Virus record (IMG/VR): IMGVR_UViG_3300035670_001291
Location: 1 to 23,051 of that record
Direction: 5' to 3' (one strand)
DNA length: 23,051 bases
Source of the DNA: a virus
Below, piece after piece: positions 13,801-21,328 of this stretch. The stretch's first letter is position 1, and the number at the start of each line of letters is the position of its first letter. The notes below the pieces were generated by a model, which ran no database searches, had not been told where the DNA came from, and worked only from the letters and a program-made list of their open reading frames with translations. The position numbers were made by a program, and so were the translations under genes.

Positions 13801-14360
13801 TGTTGTATTCCGGATATGACTTGTTGTTTTATATCGTTTGCAAATTTAGAGTCTTGCCTGAGCCGCTCAACTGCGGGATTAAAGTAAGGTCGCGCGGGTA
13901 TATTCACACCGCCTTTCTTTTCGACTCCAAGTGCAAGGCGTTTGAAGTACGGCTGCTTTGTTTCATAGAACTTAGCCCAAAAGAATTGAGCCATTGCATA
14001 AGTGGACTTGTTCATCTTACGACCGCTTTTGCTTTTAATCACGGTCAATGGTGATGCTTTAATAAACCCGCCAAATTCTTGTATTGCAGCATATCGAACA
14101 CTTGAACCGTATTCTACCTCAAAGTTATTGCCTTGTTCTGAGACTTTGAAAACATTTCCGGGCTGTCCTTTTGCAAAACTTCGGAAAAGAGCACCAGAGT
14201 AAGTTGTTAGTTTATCGCTCTTTGATGGTGCGATTCTATCGGCTTGACCCTGAAAGGTCATATTCGCTCCGATATACGCCTGCATCACAAACGGCATCCG
14301 TTCCAAGCTATTTAGGATAACTGGCCGTAAAATGCCCTTTAAAGCTTCAGCATTGATCAT
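13767..14360 (-). CDS. head-tail joining / morphogenesis protein, HK97 gp10 or Mu gpG-like (197 aa)
   Basis: It begins 2 bases before the connector stop region and overlaps the tail terminator gene. Key motif: EVEYGSSVRYAAIQEFGG at about residues 79-96 and later VNIPARPYFNPAVERL, the typical YAxxxEFGG and PARPFxxPA pattern of the phage virion morphogenesis / HK97 gp10 family. Between them is an insertion with a helix (MAQFFWAKFYETKQPYFKRL), which is longer than in minimal family members. It ends in a charged helix IQQWQENQRRSNL. In known phages these proteins close the connector and join head to tail. Confidence 0.82.
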   Translation of the reverse strand: MINAEALKGILRPVILNSLERMPFVMQAYIGANMTFQGQADRIAPSKSDKLTTYSGALFRSFAKGQPGNVFKVSEQGNNFEVEYGSSVRYAAIQEFGGFIKASPLTVIKSKSGRKMNKSTYAMAQFFWAKFYETKQPYFKRLALGVEKKGGVNIPARPYFNPAVERLRQDSKFANDIKQQVISGIQQWQENQRRSNL

Positions 14361-14362
14361 AA

Positions 14363-14989
14363 TTAGACCGTTGGTATAACGAACTGCGCAAAGTACTTAT
14401 GCCATCCTATATCGGTTTTGAGCGATTGGCTAACTGTTTGACCCGCGCCGCCTGTTGCTACCGAGTTAAGTCCGAACCAATTGCCGCCTTGAGGGCTTTG
14501 TTTGTATGCAAGTGCTACCATTTCGGCTATGCCTTGCAAGATTGTATATGGCATTGCTGCGTCGGTATAACCAGTCGCAAGCGTCGCTTTAAATTGTCCT
14601 GTTGTCTTATCACGAAATACAATATAATTCGCATATGGCTCTGCATTCCATGCGTAATTACCCGCGTCAAAATTCGCATATGTGCCAAACTCATTCTCAC
14701 GCCATTGCAGAGCCGTGAGAGTGGTATTTGCAGCATAGGGTATGTATTTCCATGAGTGATTCGCTTCGAGGCCTCTTTGGGCTTTAGAAGCGTAAAATTG
14801 ATAATTTACCGTACCGCTACGGAGAGGCTGGCCACAATAGGACTCAGCCTCCACATAGCACGTCGTAATCAGGTCATCAAACCAAGTATAGAGCGCCGTA
14901 TCCTCGGATGTCGGATCGCCATTAACTTCCAAATTAAGAAAGGTCATAAGAGCCGAGAAAGCCCTTGGATTTGCACTTGTATATGGCAT
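14363..14989 (-). CDS. head-tail connector (gp6-like) protein (208 aa)
   Basis: Starts at 14989, 2 bases after the stop of the 55-aa gene. The N-terminal half is helical with a signature-like ALYTWFDDLITTCYVEAESY, the long helix of gp6/YqbG-type connectors, followed by CGQPLRSGTV. The middle contains aromatic strands (NYQFYASKA, NHSWKYIPYAANTTLTALQW). The C-terminal helix LQGIAEMVALAYKQSPQGG is likewise typical of this fold. These proteins form the ring below the portal. It is a little longer than minimal family members because of the strand insertion. Context (after capsid, before gp10-like) supports the call. Confidence 0.8.
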   Translation of the reverse strand: MPYTSANPRAFSALMTFLNLEVNGDPTSEDTALYTWFDDLITTCYVEAESYCGQPLRSGTVNYQFYASKAQRGLEANHSWKYIPYAANTTLTALQWRENEFGTYANFDAGNYAWNAEPYANYIVFRDKTTGQFKATLATGYTDAAMPYTILQGIAEMVALAYKQSPQGGNWFGLNSVATGGAGQTVSQSLKTDIGWHKYFAQFVIPTV

Positions 14990-14991
14990 GA

Positions 14992-15159
14992 TTATTTACC
15001 TGTTTTCTTTGTTTCTACTTTTGGCGCGGGCTTTGGAGCGTGTGCATCTTTAGCCTTGCCTTCTTTAATAAGAGCCTCGGCAATCTCGGCGGGAAGAGAA
15101 GTCTCATATCCCGCCGATACGCCATTATACGGCTCGATTAGAATTACATCTACGAGCAT
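14992..15159 (-). CDS. 55-aa protein between capsid and connector
   Basis: Read from the minus strand: ATG at 15159 to TAA at 14992, 2 bases before the next ATG. The sequence MLVDVILIEPYNGVSAGYET, then SLPAEIAEALIKEGKAKD, follows a pattern I recognise in small phage proteins near the capsid gene (V-x-x-L-x-x-P-Y-N-G-x-x-A-G, then L-P-x-x-x-A-x-x-L-I-x-x-G-x-A). The C-terminus is lysine- and proline-rich. A clear Shine-Dalgarno (TTAGGTGATTT, AGGTG) lies just upstream. The role is unknown. It is often found between major capsid and connector genes, which supports it being real. Confidence 0.75.
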   Translation of the reverse strand: MLVDVILIEPYNGVSAGYETSLPAEIAEALIKEGKAKDAHAPKPAPKVETKKTGK

Positions 15160-15170
15160 AAATCACCTAA

Positions 15171-16355
15171 TTAGGTTGTTGAAGTTTTGAGAACGCCGAT
15201 TGCAGAAGGAGCTGGGAATGCGAAAGCAACGCGCTCAACTACTTCGATACCTTTTTGATGAGTTCCACCCAAGCCAGTAGCACCAAAGTATTCTTTGTAT
15301 TCGTTAACTGTAACGTCTTCGCGGATACCCATTACTGTAAATTGTGAGAAGTCACAATAAATTGCAGATGCTTTGTTTGCTGCGCTTGATGGGAAGAGTG
15401 CATCAGGTACAACATGCATCGGGCGGCCTGTTGGTGTGAAGTATGTATTTCCTGTGAGTGCTGTGAGGCCAATTGAAGGAACATCAAGCGGTCTAATCAT
15501 ATCGAATACAGGGCGGCTGCCTGCTGTTTCTTTCATCAAGAATCCGAATACGCTTTGAGGCACTACGAATACGCCATTAGCACCAACGCCAGAGTTAATA
15601 CCAAGGCGCAAGTTCCAAAGGTCTGTCCAAGAAATATCGGAGAATGCATCTTTTGTAGATGAATCTGAACCACCTTGGCGAACTACTGTAGTATTTGCTG
15701 TATTGAGCAATCCTGTAAAGTTAGCACCTGAACCGTCACCATTGAAAAATTGCTTGTCTTCAGTTTCAGCAAGAGCGCGACCAAGGCCGTTCACAACATA
15801 ATCCAAGAATGCAGGAGTTGCATCTTGCAATTGCTCTTCGGAGATAATCGCACCAGCTACGAGCTTCTTAGCACTCATTGCAGTTGCTGTGAAGAAGTTT
15901 GTTGAGTCTGTAAGTGTCAAACCAGAACCTTCAGCAACTACTGCGCCTGTGAACGCGCCGCTTGATACCAAGTTCTCTGTTTTGCCGCGCATTGGATAGA
16001 TTTTTGCGAGTGCTCTTGCATATCCGTATTGGTCTGCAAAAGACATGATTTCTTCTACCCAAAACTGAGGAACTGCAGCGCCACCTTGTGAGGATGTGCC
16101 AGTGTTGAAGTTTGCGCGTGTGATATACTTCTCGTTTGCTTTGCGTGCAATGTCATCTGCTTGACCTTCGCGGCCTTTGTGAACTGCGAGAATGTAATCA
16201 GCAACTACGCGAGCTTGGTCGCGGCGTGCATCATGGTCTGCTTTAATAGATACAAAGCCATTAGTTGCAGTTGGCTTTTGTGTGCGAAGTTGGTCTGCTA
16301 CCTTGCGGTCTACAACTTCTTTGAGTTGGTCTTTTGTTACGATAATGTTTTCCAT
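15171..16355 (-). CDS. major capsid protein, HK97 fold (394 aa)
   Basis: Starts at 16355 with AAGGAT upstream. Residues 1-80 form a charged helical region (MENIIVTKDQLKEVVDRKVA), followed by the typical mature start region FNTGTSSQGGAAVPQFW at about residues 83-99. The body has strand-rich segments with EEQLQDATPAFLDYVVNGLG, AETEDKQFFNGDGSGANFTG and the spine-like GIEVVERVAFAFPAPSAIG near the end, as in HK97-type capsids. Known relatives lose the N-terminal delta domain by action of the adjacent protease. The length matches the family. Cleavage at about 80-90 is inferred. Confidence 0.92.
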   Translation of the reverse strand: MENIIVTKDQLKEVVDRKVADQLRTQKPTATNGFVSIKADHDARRDQARVVADYILAVHKGREGQADDIARKANEKYITRANFNTGTSSQGGAAVPQFWVEEIMSFADQYGYARALAKIYPMRGKTENLVSSGAFTGAVVAEGSGLTLTDSTNFFTATAMSAKKLVAGAIISEEQLQDATPAFLDYVVNGLGRALAETEDKQFFNGDGSGANFTGLLNTANTTVVRQGGSDSSTKDAFSDISWTDLWNLRLGINSGVGANGVFVVPQSVFGFLMKETAGSRPVFDMIRPLDVPSIGLTALTGNTYFTPTGRPMHVVPDALFPSSAANKASAIYCDFSQFTVMGIREDVTVNEYKEYFGATGLGGTHQKGIEVVERVAFAFPAPSAIGVLKTSTT

Positions 16356-16368
16356 TATGCTAATATCC

Positions 16369-16827
16369 TTAGATTAAATTAAGTAATTCTTCAGTGTTAA
16401 GTTTTTTAGGCATATTCAACGTAATTGAACGGCCTGCTTCGCCGGCTACTGCAGTCTTGATGATTTTGTAACCGGCTTGGATCATATCCATACCTTCATT
16501 GATTTGCGCTTGTGTGGAAGCTGCAATTTTCTTACCTACGCGAACTTCAGGGGCTTTGAATCCCGCTTGCACTTCTTCTTCAGCAACCACTTCAACTGGT
16601 GGCTCGGCTGCTGCTGGTTCAGGTGCTACTTCAGGCTCAACTACGGCGGGTGCTTCGCCTTTGAGAACTGCAAGCATTGGAGGCGCGCCTGCTGTGATAA
16701 ATGCATTAACTGAGGCTTCGGCTTCTTCAGGTGAAAAGCCAAGATTGATTACCTCATTAACGAATGCTTCCTTAATTGCAGGAAGTAACTCGTCTTTGAT
16801 CTTTTGCTCGATCTCAGGGGTTAACAT
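16369..16827 (-). CDS. nested in-frame scaffold candidate (152 aa)
   Basis: Internal in-frame ATG at 16827 (residue 181 of the protease ORF) preceded by AGGA at 16835-16838 with 7-base spacing, in an A-rich leader. The product would begin MLTPEIEQKIKDELLPAIKE and consist only of the helical scaffold-like region. This is the arrangement of lambda C/Nu3 and several other phages, where the scaffold is the 3' end of the protease gene. Seen here: SD, start and composition. Inferred: expression and role. Confidence 0.6.
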   Translation of the reverse strand: MLTPEIEQKIKDELLPAIKEAFVNEVINLGFSPEEAEASVNAFITAGAPPMLAVLKGEAPAVVEPEVAPEPAAAEPPVEVVAEEEVQAGFKAPEVRVGKKIAASTQAQINEGMDMIQAGYKIIKTAVAGEAGRSITLNMPKKLNTEELLNLI

Positions 16828-17367
16828 TCTTTTTTCCTTTTTGAATTTATTGATTGATTCTTGTAGCAATGTCTTGATTGATTTCTTAATAAGAGCTTGG
16901 CGATTTGCTGGGACTGAAACAACGCTAAACTCTACTAGTTCGGATTGAGTGTATACTGTTACTTTTTGACCATCGATTGTTTGCTCTTCGTATTCCTTTG
17001 GAATGATACCTACAGACACGGCTTTGACAAATCCGGCATTGATGAGTTTATTGAGCTTTTTGCCTTCTTCGGTAATACACTCAATTTGAATCGTCGCTTC
17101 TAAATTCTCACCATTCATTGCAAAACCCAAGCAGCGACCAATAGGCCACTTGTCAGAGTCATGTTGTGCTAAGACAATGGGATTATTTAGATATGCTGTA
17201 TAGTCTATTCCGCTTGGAACTATAATAGTGCCATAGCGATCAACTTCGGGAGTGGAGACTACAAAGGTATAGAGATCGTTCTCTTTTTCTTCGTATTCTT
17301 TGCCCTCTTTTTCGTACTCGTAGCCGTCCCTAAGTTGCAGGTTCAGCTCGCGTGTTATTAAATCCAT
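16369..17367 (-). CDS. prohead protease (HK97 family) with C-terminal scaffold-like half (332 aa)
   Basis: The N-terminal half (about residues 25-165) is an HK97-family (S78) prohead protease. EVDRYGTIIVPSGIDYTAYL leads to the catalytic His69 in VLAQHDSDKWPIGR and the catalytic Ser118 in GFVKAVSVGIIPKE, and then ELVEFSVVSVPANRQALIKK. The C-terminal 150 residues (from Met181) are helical and rich in alanine, glutamate and proline, with blocks such as PAVVEPEVAPEPAAAEPPVE. This resembles phage scaffolds. An internal start at Met181 has its own Shine-Dalgarno. The full-length protein would process the capsid N-terminus. The start at 17367 is supported by AGAGG upstream. Confidence 0.85.
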   Translation of the reverse strand: MDLITRELNLQLRDGYEYEKEGKEYEEKENDLYTFVVSTPEVDRYGTIIVPSGIDYTAYLNNPIVLAQHDSDKWPIGRCLGFAMNGENLEATIQIECITEEGKKLNKLINAGFVKAVSVGIIPKEYEEQTIDGQKVTVYTQSELVEFSVVSVPANRQALIKKSIKTLLQESINKFKKEKRMLTPEIEQKIKDELLPAIKEAFVNEVINLGFSPEEAEASVNAFITAGAPPMLAVLKGEAPAVVEPEVAPEPAAAEPPVEVVAEEEVQAGFKAPEVRVGKKIAASTQAQINEGMDMIQAGYKIIKTAVAGEAGRSITLNMPKKLNTEELLNLI

Positions 17368-17385
17368 ATTAAAACCTCTATTTTA

Positions 17386-19401
17386 TTACTTTTCAACTGG
17401 GAATAATTGGCATCGGCAATTGATAGCATTGGAAGCGCTTAAGCCCTCACCAAGCGGGCGCTTTGCCTTTTCGGTTGTTGTGCTTATGATATTGCCTTCG
17501 GAGTCTCTTACTTCATTCACTACCGTAAAGTATCCATCCGCGCCTTGCTTTGAGCCTTCCATGCGAGCATGAGACGGTCTTACGCGGCTATCTCTTTGAG
17601 TTAGCCATACCATCTCAAAGCCCTCGTCTTTATAGACTGCATATTGCATCCCGCTTGTAACATTTGCGGCGGTTGTATTTGCGATTGCACGCGCTCTGCT
17701 TGTTTGCAAAGAGTCGAACTTGCTTGTAAGTATCTTAAACAGCTCGTCTTTGTCTTTACCAGCATTTGCAGTTAAAGTCGCTTGAACTTCTTGCTTGATA
17801 ACTCCGATAGAATCGCGAATCTTTGCGCTTGATTCTTCGACCAAAGCTACCACCTCTGCAGTTGGAGGCACGCCGCCTTCGATTGCAAGTGTAGCATAGA
17901 GTTCTTGTGCTACTTCATTACACGCCTCGGCAATGATTGCATCGTATTGTGCAAGTTCAGCTTCGGGAATATCCACAGTTGCAAGAGTTAAAACGCCTTC
18001 ATCTGCTAATTGAAAAACTTGTTCTTTGATTTGAGCAATAATCATCTCAATAACATTCTCAAGAGATCCGGCATTTGCCTCTGTTATGCCGTCGAAGTTT
18101 CTCCAGAACAAGTCCTTTGCATCGGCTGTTATGAGTGGGAGCTTACCGTTTGATCGTGTTAGTAATTTCCGAGCCGCTACGGGCACAGGAGCGGGGTTTG
18201 CGACGTTTTGCAAAGGAACTAAGCCACTTGCAATGAGGGGCACATTACCTTCTGGCACAGGATCATATCCACGAGCGCCGCGTGCTTCGTTGATTGTCTT
18301 GATTCCCCACTTAAGCTCAAACTCTTCTTGCCTCAAATCAGCGTCGGGATCTGCATAAGTGTACGGCTGTGCTTCGATTAAGACATCCTCTTCCCATCTA
18401 CGGAAGTGGCGCGTAAATTCCTCTGCAATATAGAGCGCTTCGGGGTCTATTGTGTTTTGCCTAAAAATTGCCCACTGAACATCTGCAGTCGCTCTGTTTT
18501 GAAACGAGCCATCGAGCATACCAGGAGGCACGCCAAAGACTTGTGCGATTTGAGCGCGGGTATCACGGCTCACTGCGTCATAGCTCACCGCAAGCTCGCC
18601 TTTTGGTGGTAGTTCTAATTGCATTCCACCACCAAGCAAAGCGCGGAGCTTGTAGTCCGGTAGTTCTTCATTCCAAGCGCTCTTAAGCTTTTGCCATTCG
18701 TCTTGGTCGAATCTTTCAGGGAACTTTGCAATAAGAGGCGGGACCGTATTATTCGCAAAGAGACGCGCTAAATACGCACTCACCTCGCGGTCTATGTTCG
18801 CATATTCAAGAGCGGCTGAAACAAGACCAACGCCAAAGATATTCATTCCAATGATTTCTTCAGGGCGGCTCGCGGGGTGGAGCTTTGCAAGGTGAATAAC
18901 CTCTTTTTCAGGTATTGCGATATTGCCTTCTTGCGCTGACTGATAGACATACCCATCAATAAAGTTATTCTCGCCTTTTATGACTCGCATTCTTGTCGGA
19001 TTTAGCACCCACATCTGCAAAGGCACGCGGTAGCCGTTTGTAGGTGTCCATATAAACGCATTGCCGTTAATTGAGAGCCAGTTTTCAATATATCCGAAAA
19101 CTTGAGAGCGAGTAAAATACGGATTAGGATTTGCAAGAAGCTCACTAGTCCAATGACCGCGACCAAGTTCCTCTTTCTCCCAATTTTGCTCTTTATACGC
19201 ATCAAACTTGATACCACTCAAAGCATTGGCTCGATGCTGTAAACAAGCAAAGACAGTGCCTCGAAGCGACGCGGTTAACTCATTGCCGACTTGAGTAGCA
19301 CCGATATTGCGAGAGCCACCTGACCGTATAAACGGTCTGTCATTCTTGCGCGGTGCAACTGCAGCCGCGATCCTATCTCTAAGTTGGTCAAGTAGACTCA
19401 T
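17386..19401 (-). CDS. portal protein fused to a MuF-type minor head domain (671 aa)
   Basis: Starts by ATGA overlap with the terminase. Residues 1-400 match an HK97-family portal: the N-terminal FACLQHRANALSGIKFDAYK, a middle section VIHLAKLHPASRP and LLGGGMQLELPPKGE, and the FGVPPGMLDGSFQNRATADV region at 289-308. A proline-rich linker (about 400-411) is followed by a helical region, and then by a Mu gpF-like domain at about 570-668. That domain contains the WLTQRDSRVRPSHARMEG motif at 599-616 and the terminal NAINCRCQLF. The MuF protein, usually a separate minor head protein attached to the portal, is here covalently fused, with no start or stop between. Confidence 0.9.
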   Translation of the reverse strand: MSLLDQLRDRIAAAVAPRKNDRPFIRSGGSRNIGATQVGNELTASLRGTVFACLQHRANALSGIKFDAYKEQNWEKEELGRGHWTSELLANPNPYFTRSQVFGYIENWLSINGNAFIWTPTNGYRVPLQMWVLNPTRMRVIKGENNFIDGYVYQSAQEGNIAIPEKEVIHLAKLHPASRPEEIIGMNIFGVGLVSAALEYANIDREVSAYLARLFANNTVPPLIAKFPERFDQDEWQKLKSAWNEELPDYKLRALLGGGMQLELPPKGELAVSYDAVSRDTRAQIAQVFGVPPGMLDGSFQNRATADVQWAIFRQNTIDPEALYIAEEFTRHFRRWEEDVLIEAQPYTYADPDADLRQEEFELKWGIKTINEARGARGYDPVPEGNVPLIASGLVPLQNVANPAPVPVAARKLLTRSNGKLPLITADAKDLFWRNFDGITEANAGSLENVIEMIIAQIKEQVFQLADEGVLTLATVDIPEAELAQYDAIIAEACNEVAQELYATLAIEGGVPPTAEVVALVEESSAKIRDSIGVIKQEVQATLTANAGKDKDELFKILTSKFDSLQTSRARAIANTTAANVTSGMQYAVYKDEGFEMVWLTQRDSRVRPSHARMEGSKQGADGYFTVVNEVRDSEGNIISTTTEKAKRPLGEGLSASNAINCRCQLFPVEK

Positions 19402-20558
19402 ACATATATCTGTGGTGTTTTGCGAATCGCATTGAAAGCATAGCCCAATGCATCAATAAAGTCATCATGTTTGTCTTGCGGAGTGCCCGTAAAACTGAGC
19501 AGCTCCTCAGTAAATTCCGGATTGATATGAGGCACGTGATATACAAGCCCTTGCTCGTATCTTGCTTCAACTGGTTGGAAGCGTATCACCTTGTCTCTAT
19601 CAGCTCGGACACCGACTACATTCATCTTGGTATTTCGTTTCAGCTCTTGAACCATCCAAGCCTGCGCTTGATTTGATTCGACTGCAACTACTCTTGCATT
19701 CCATCTTTGTTCTGCTGCAATGATTCTGCGTCCTATCTCTTGAAACTGCGCTCTAAAGTGGTCCGCTTCAACTACAACAACCTCGCCTTCTTTTGTCGTG
19801 CCTATTACAACGATTGCCGTATAGTCTGCAGTCTCTTTCTGGCTAATTGCCAAGTCAACTCCAATGTAATACGCCGTGCATTCTTGGCCGTTTGTCGTGC
19901 GTAGCCATTCACGCTTGATCTTAGCAGCAGAGCGGTCAACATATTCTGCAAGAAACTCTTGAGCAAATACCAAGCTCGGAAGCATCTCTTTTTGTCTATC
20001 AATTTCGCTGACTTTGATTTGACCGCCGTCATAAGTGCTATAGTGAAACGACTGCCAGTCTTGCATTGTCTCTGACATTTGGTCAAGCTGCCAAAAATGA
20101 TTTTTGCCTTTTGGCGTGGAGAAGAAAAACGCATCTCCTTCATAATCGGCAAGCATCGGACTTATGACAAAATTCCAATCGTCTTCAGCATTCGAACAGT
20201 GAGCCCACTCATCACCAATAAAGCGGTGAAACTTATTACCGCGAAGACCGTCGGCACGGTAAATACCTTGCAATACCAATGTACTACGGCCTAGTTTAAT
20301 TTGGCCTTGTTTGTAAGTTGCACCAAGGGGTGCAAAGAACTGCTGCGCTTCTGTTTCTCTACCTGATAGCTCGGTATATGAGGGCGCGGTGTATAAGACA
20401 TACGCTCCATCAATTTCCAGCATTTTCTCAAGGGCCAAAGCAAAAGCGAGATAAGACTTGCCAAAGCGACGACCGCACCGAACAACATTAAAGCGCTTCC
20501 GATTCCGAAGTATCTCAAGCTGTTTATCATGCGGTTTTATCCGTACTACTGTGTCCAT
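19398..20558 (-). CDS. terL: terminase large subunit (386 aa)
   Basis: ATPase domain: Walker A CGRRFGKS at residues 28-35 (preceded by FNVVR), Walker B/FIGDEW at 113-118, and the coupling motif FFFSTPKG at 144-151. Nuclease domain, RNase H-like: GVDLA at 233-237, a glutamate strand VVAVESNQAQAW at 290-301 with Glu294, and the acidic KHDDFIDALGYAF at 363-375. Together these are the expected catalytic parts for DNA translocation and cutting during packaging. At 386 residues it is at the short end for large terminases but keeps all motifs. It overlaps the small-subunit candidate by 32 bases and the portal by ATGA. Confidence 0.94.
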   Translation of the reverse strand: MDTVVRIKPHDKQLEILRNRKRFNVVRCGRRFGKSYLAFALALEKMLEIDGAYVLYTAPSYTELSGRETEAQQFFAPLGATYKQGQIKLGRSTLVLQGIYRADGLRGNKFHRFIGDEWAHCSNAEDDWNFVISPMLADYEGDAFFFSTPKGKNHFWQLDQMSETMQDWQSFHYSTYDGGQIKVSEIDRQKEMLPSLVFAQEFLAEYVDRSAAKIKREWLRTTNGQECTAYYIGVDLAISQKETADYTAIVVIGTTKEGEVVVVEADHFRAQFQEIGRRIIAAEQRWNARVVAVESNQAQAWMVQELKRNTKMNVVGVRADRDKVIRFQPVEARYEQGLVYHVPHINPEFTEELLSFTGTPQDKHDDFIDALGYAFNAIRKTPQIYV

Positions 20559-20865
20559 TCTGTGAACCCCACTCTATAATCATTTTGCCTTTTTCTGCTA
20601 CTTGGTTATCCAAGTGTGCGAGTAACTCCATTAGCACTTTCATCGCGGTAATATCTTCTTTTAGCAAGATCTTCTTATGTATCAGCATATTGATAATATC
20701 ACCAGCGACGGTCTCTTTGTCTTTGCCGGGTTTTGAAAGCTCCTCGGCTGCCATCTTTGCAAGGTCTTTGACATAAGTAATTGAGCCCTTTGGCCTACCA
20801 TTCCGATTGATACGCTCGGGCTTGTCTCTGAAGCTATGTCCTTTGAGATTATCAGCGCCTGCCAT
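20527..20865 (-). CDS. terminase small subunit candidate (112 aa)
   Basis: Sits immediately upstream of terL and overlaps it by 32 bases. AGGAG lies inside the preceding gene, 6 bases before the ATG at 20865. The N-terminus has DKPERINRNGRPKGSITY, the N-G-R-P-K-G signature of DUF5681-like and related small terminase or regulatory proteins, thought to give DNA contact. It is followed by a helical segment (VKDLAKMAAEELSKPGKD) and a C-terminal helix MKVLMELLAHLDNQVAEKGK that could mediate oligomerisation. The position supports a DNA-recognition role in packaging. The family match is to the short motif only. Confidence 0.75.
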   Translation of the reverse strand: MAGADNLKGHSFRDKPERINRNGRPKGSITYVKDLAKMAAEELSKPGKDKETVAGDIINMLIHKKILLKEDITAMKVLMELLAHLDNQVAEKGKMIIEWGSQNGHSSTDKTA

Positions 20866-21328
20866 AATAAACTCCTAAACCTAATCCAATACCAAGTGCG
20901 CCAACTACCCAACTCCAATTATTCTCTGTGCGAATTTCAGTCGGCAAAGTAATTACCTTAATTGAGTCAGGTCTTGGGCGGTAAACAAGTGAAAAATGTC
21001 CTTTGCGGTTTGCATAGGCAAAAGCCATATTGATTGTGTCTTGAGTCGCGGTAATTACTGAGTCGCTTTGTGCTATAAATGCAGTATCTCCGCATGGTAT
21101 TTCAACAGGGCGATCAAGAAAGTAAATAGTATCTTTAGTGCGAATAGTTACGGACTTCGTATGTACTGAGTCTCTAATCGTCACAGGGCGCTCTAAGACC
21201 TGAACTTGAGTAATTGTATCAGTTAGTCTTTTTTGGCTTGTCTTGCCTATGTGAAGCCCTGAAACAAAGCCGATAATAATCAAGACTCCAACCAGAATAG
21301 CAGCATTGAGTATGTCGTTAAATTTCAT
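20852..21328 (-). CDS. two-membrane-segment protein, spanin-like candidate (158 aa)
   Basis: Overlaps the phosphoesterase by ATGA and the small terminase by 14 bases. A hydrophobic helix at about residues 8-26 (NAAILVGVLIIIGFVSGLH) lies near the N-terminus. A second at about 138-155 (WSWVVGALGIGLGLGVYY) ends in GRR. Between them is a soluble, strand-rich region of about 100 residues (TVTIRTKDTIYFL; IPCGDTAFIAQSD). Bacteroidota phages often carry similar proteins of unknown role. Placement of the loop outside the cytoplasm is inferred. A spanin, superinfection exclusion or entry role are possible but not shown. Confidence 0.6.
   Translation of the reverse strand: MKFNDILNAAILVGVLIIIGFVSGLHIGKTSQKRLTDTITQVQVLERPVTIRDSVHTKSVTIRTKDTIYFLDRPVEIPCGDTAFIAQSDSVITATQDTINMAFAYANRKGHFSLVYRPRPDSIKVITLPTEIRTENNWSWVVGALGIGLGLGVYYGRR

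Noticed and set aside
14756-15190. A 144-codon plus-strand ORF opposite the connector and 55-aa gene
   Set aside because: It covers three minus-strand genes with good motifs and coupling, has no RBS or known motif, and reads as a shadow.
17386-19401. A MuF-type polymorphic toxin domain at the end of the portal fusion
   Set aside because: The chain stops directly after the NCRC end of the MuF domain, with no extra C-terminal toxin domain.
19805-20152. A 115-codon minus-strand ORF in another frame of the large terminase
   Set aside because: It is internal to terL, which has all catalytic motifs in its own frame. The alternative frame is rich in R, K and S with no start signal.
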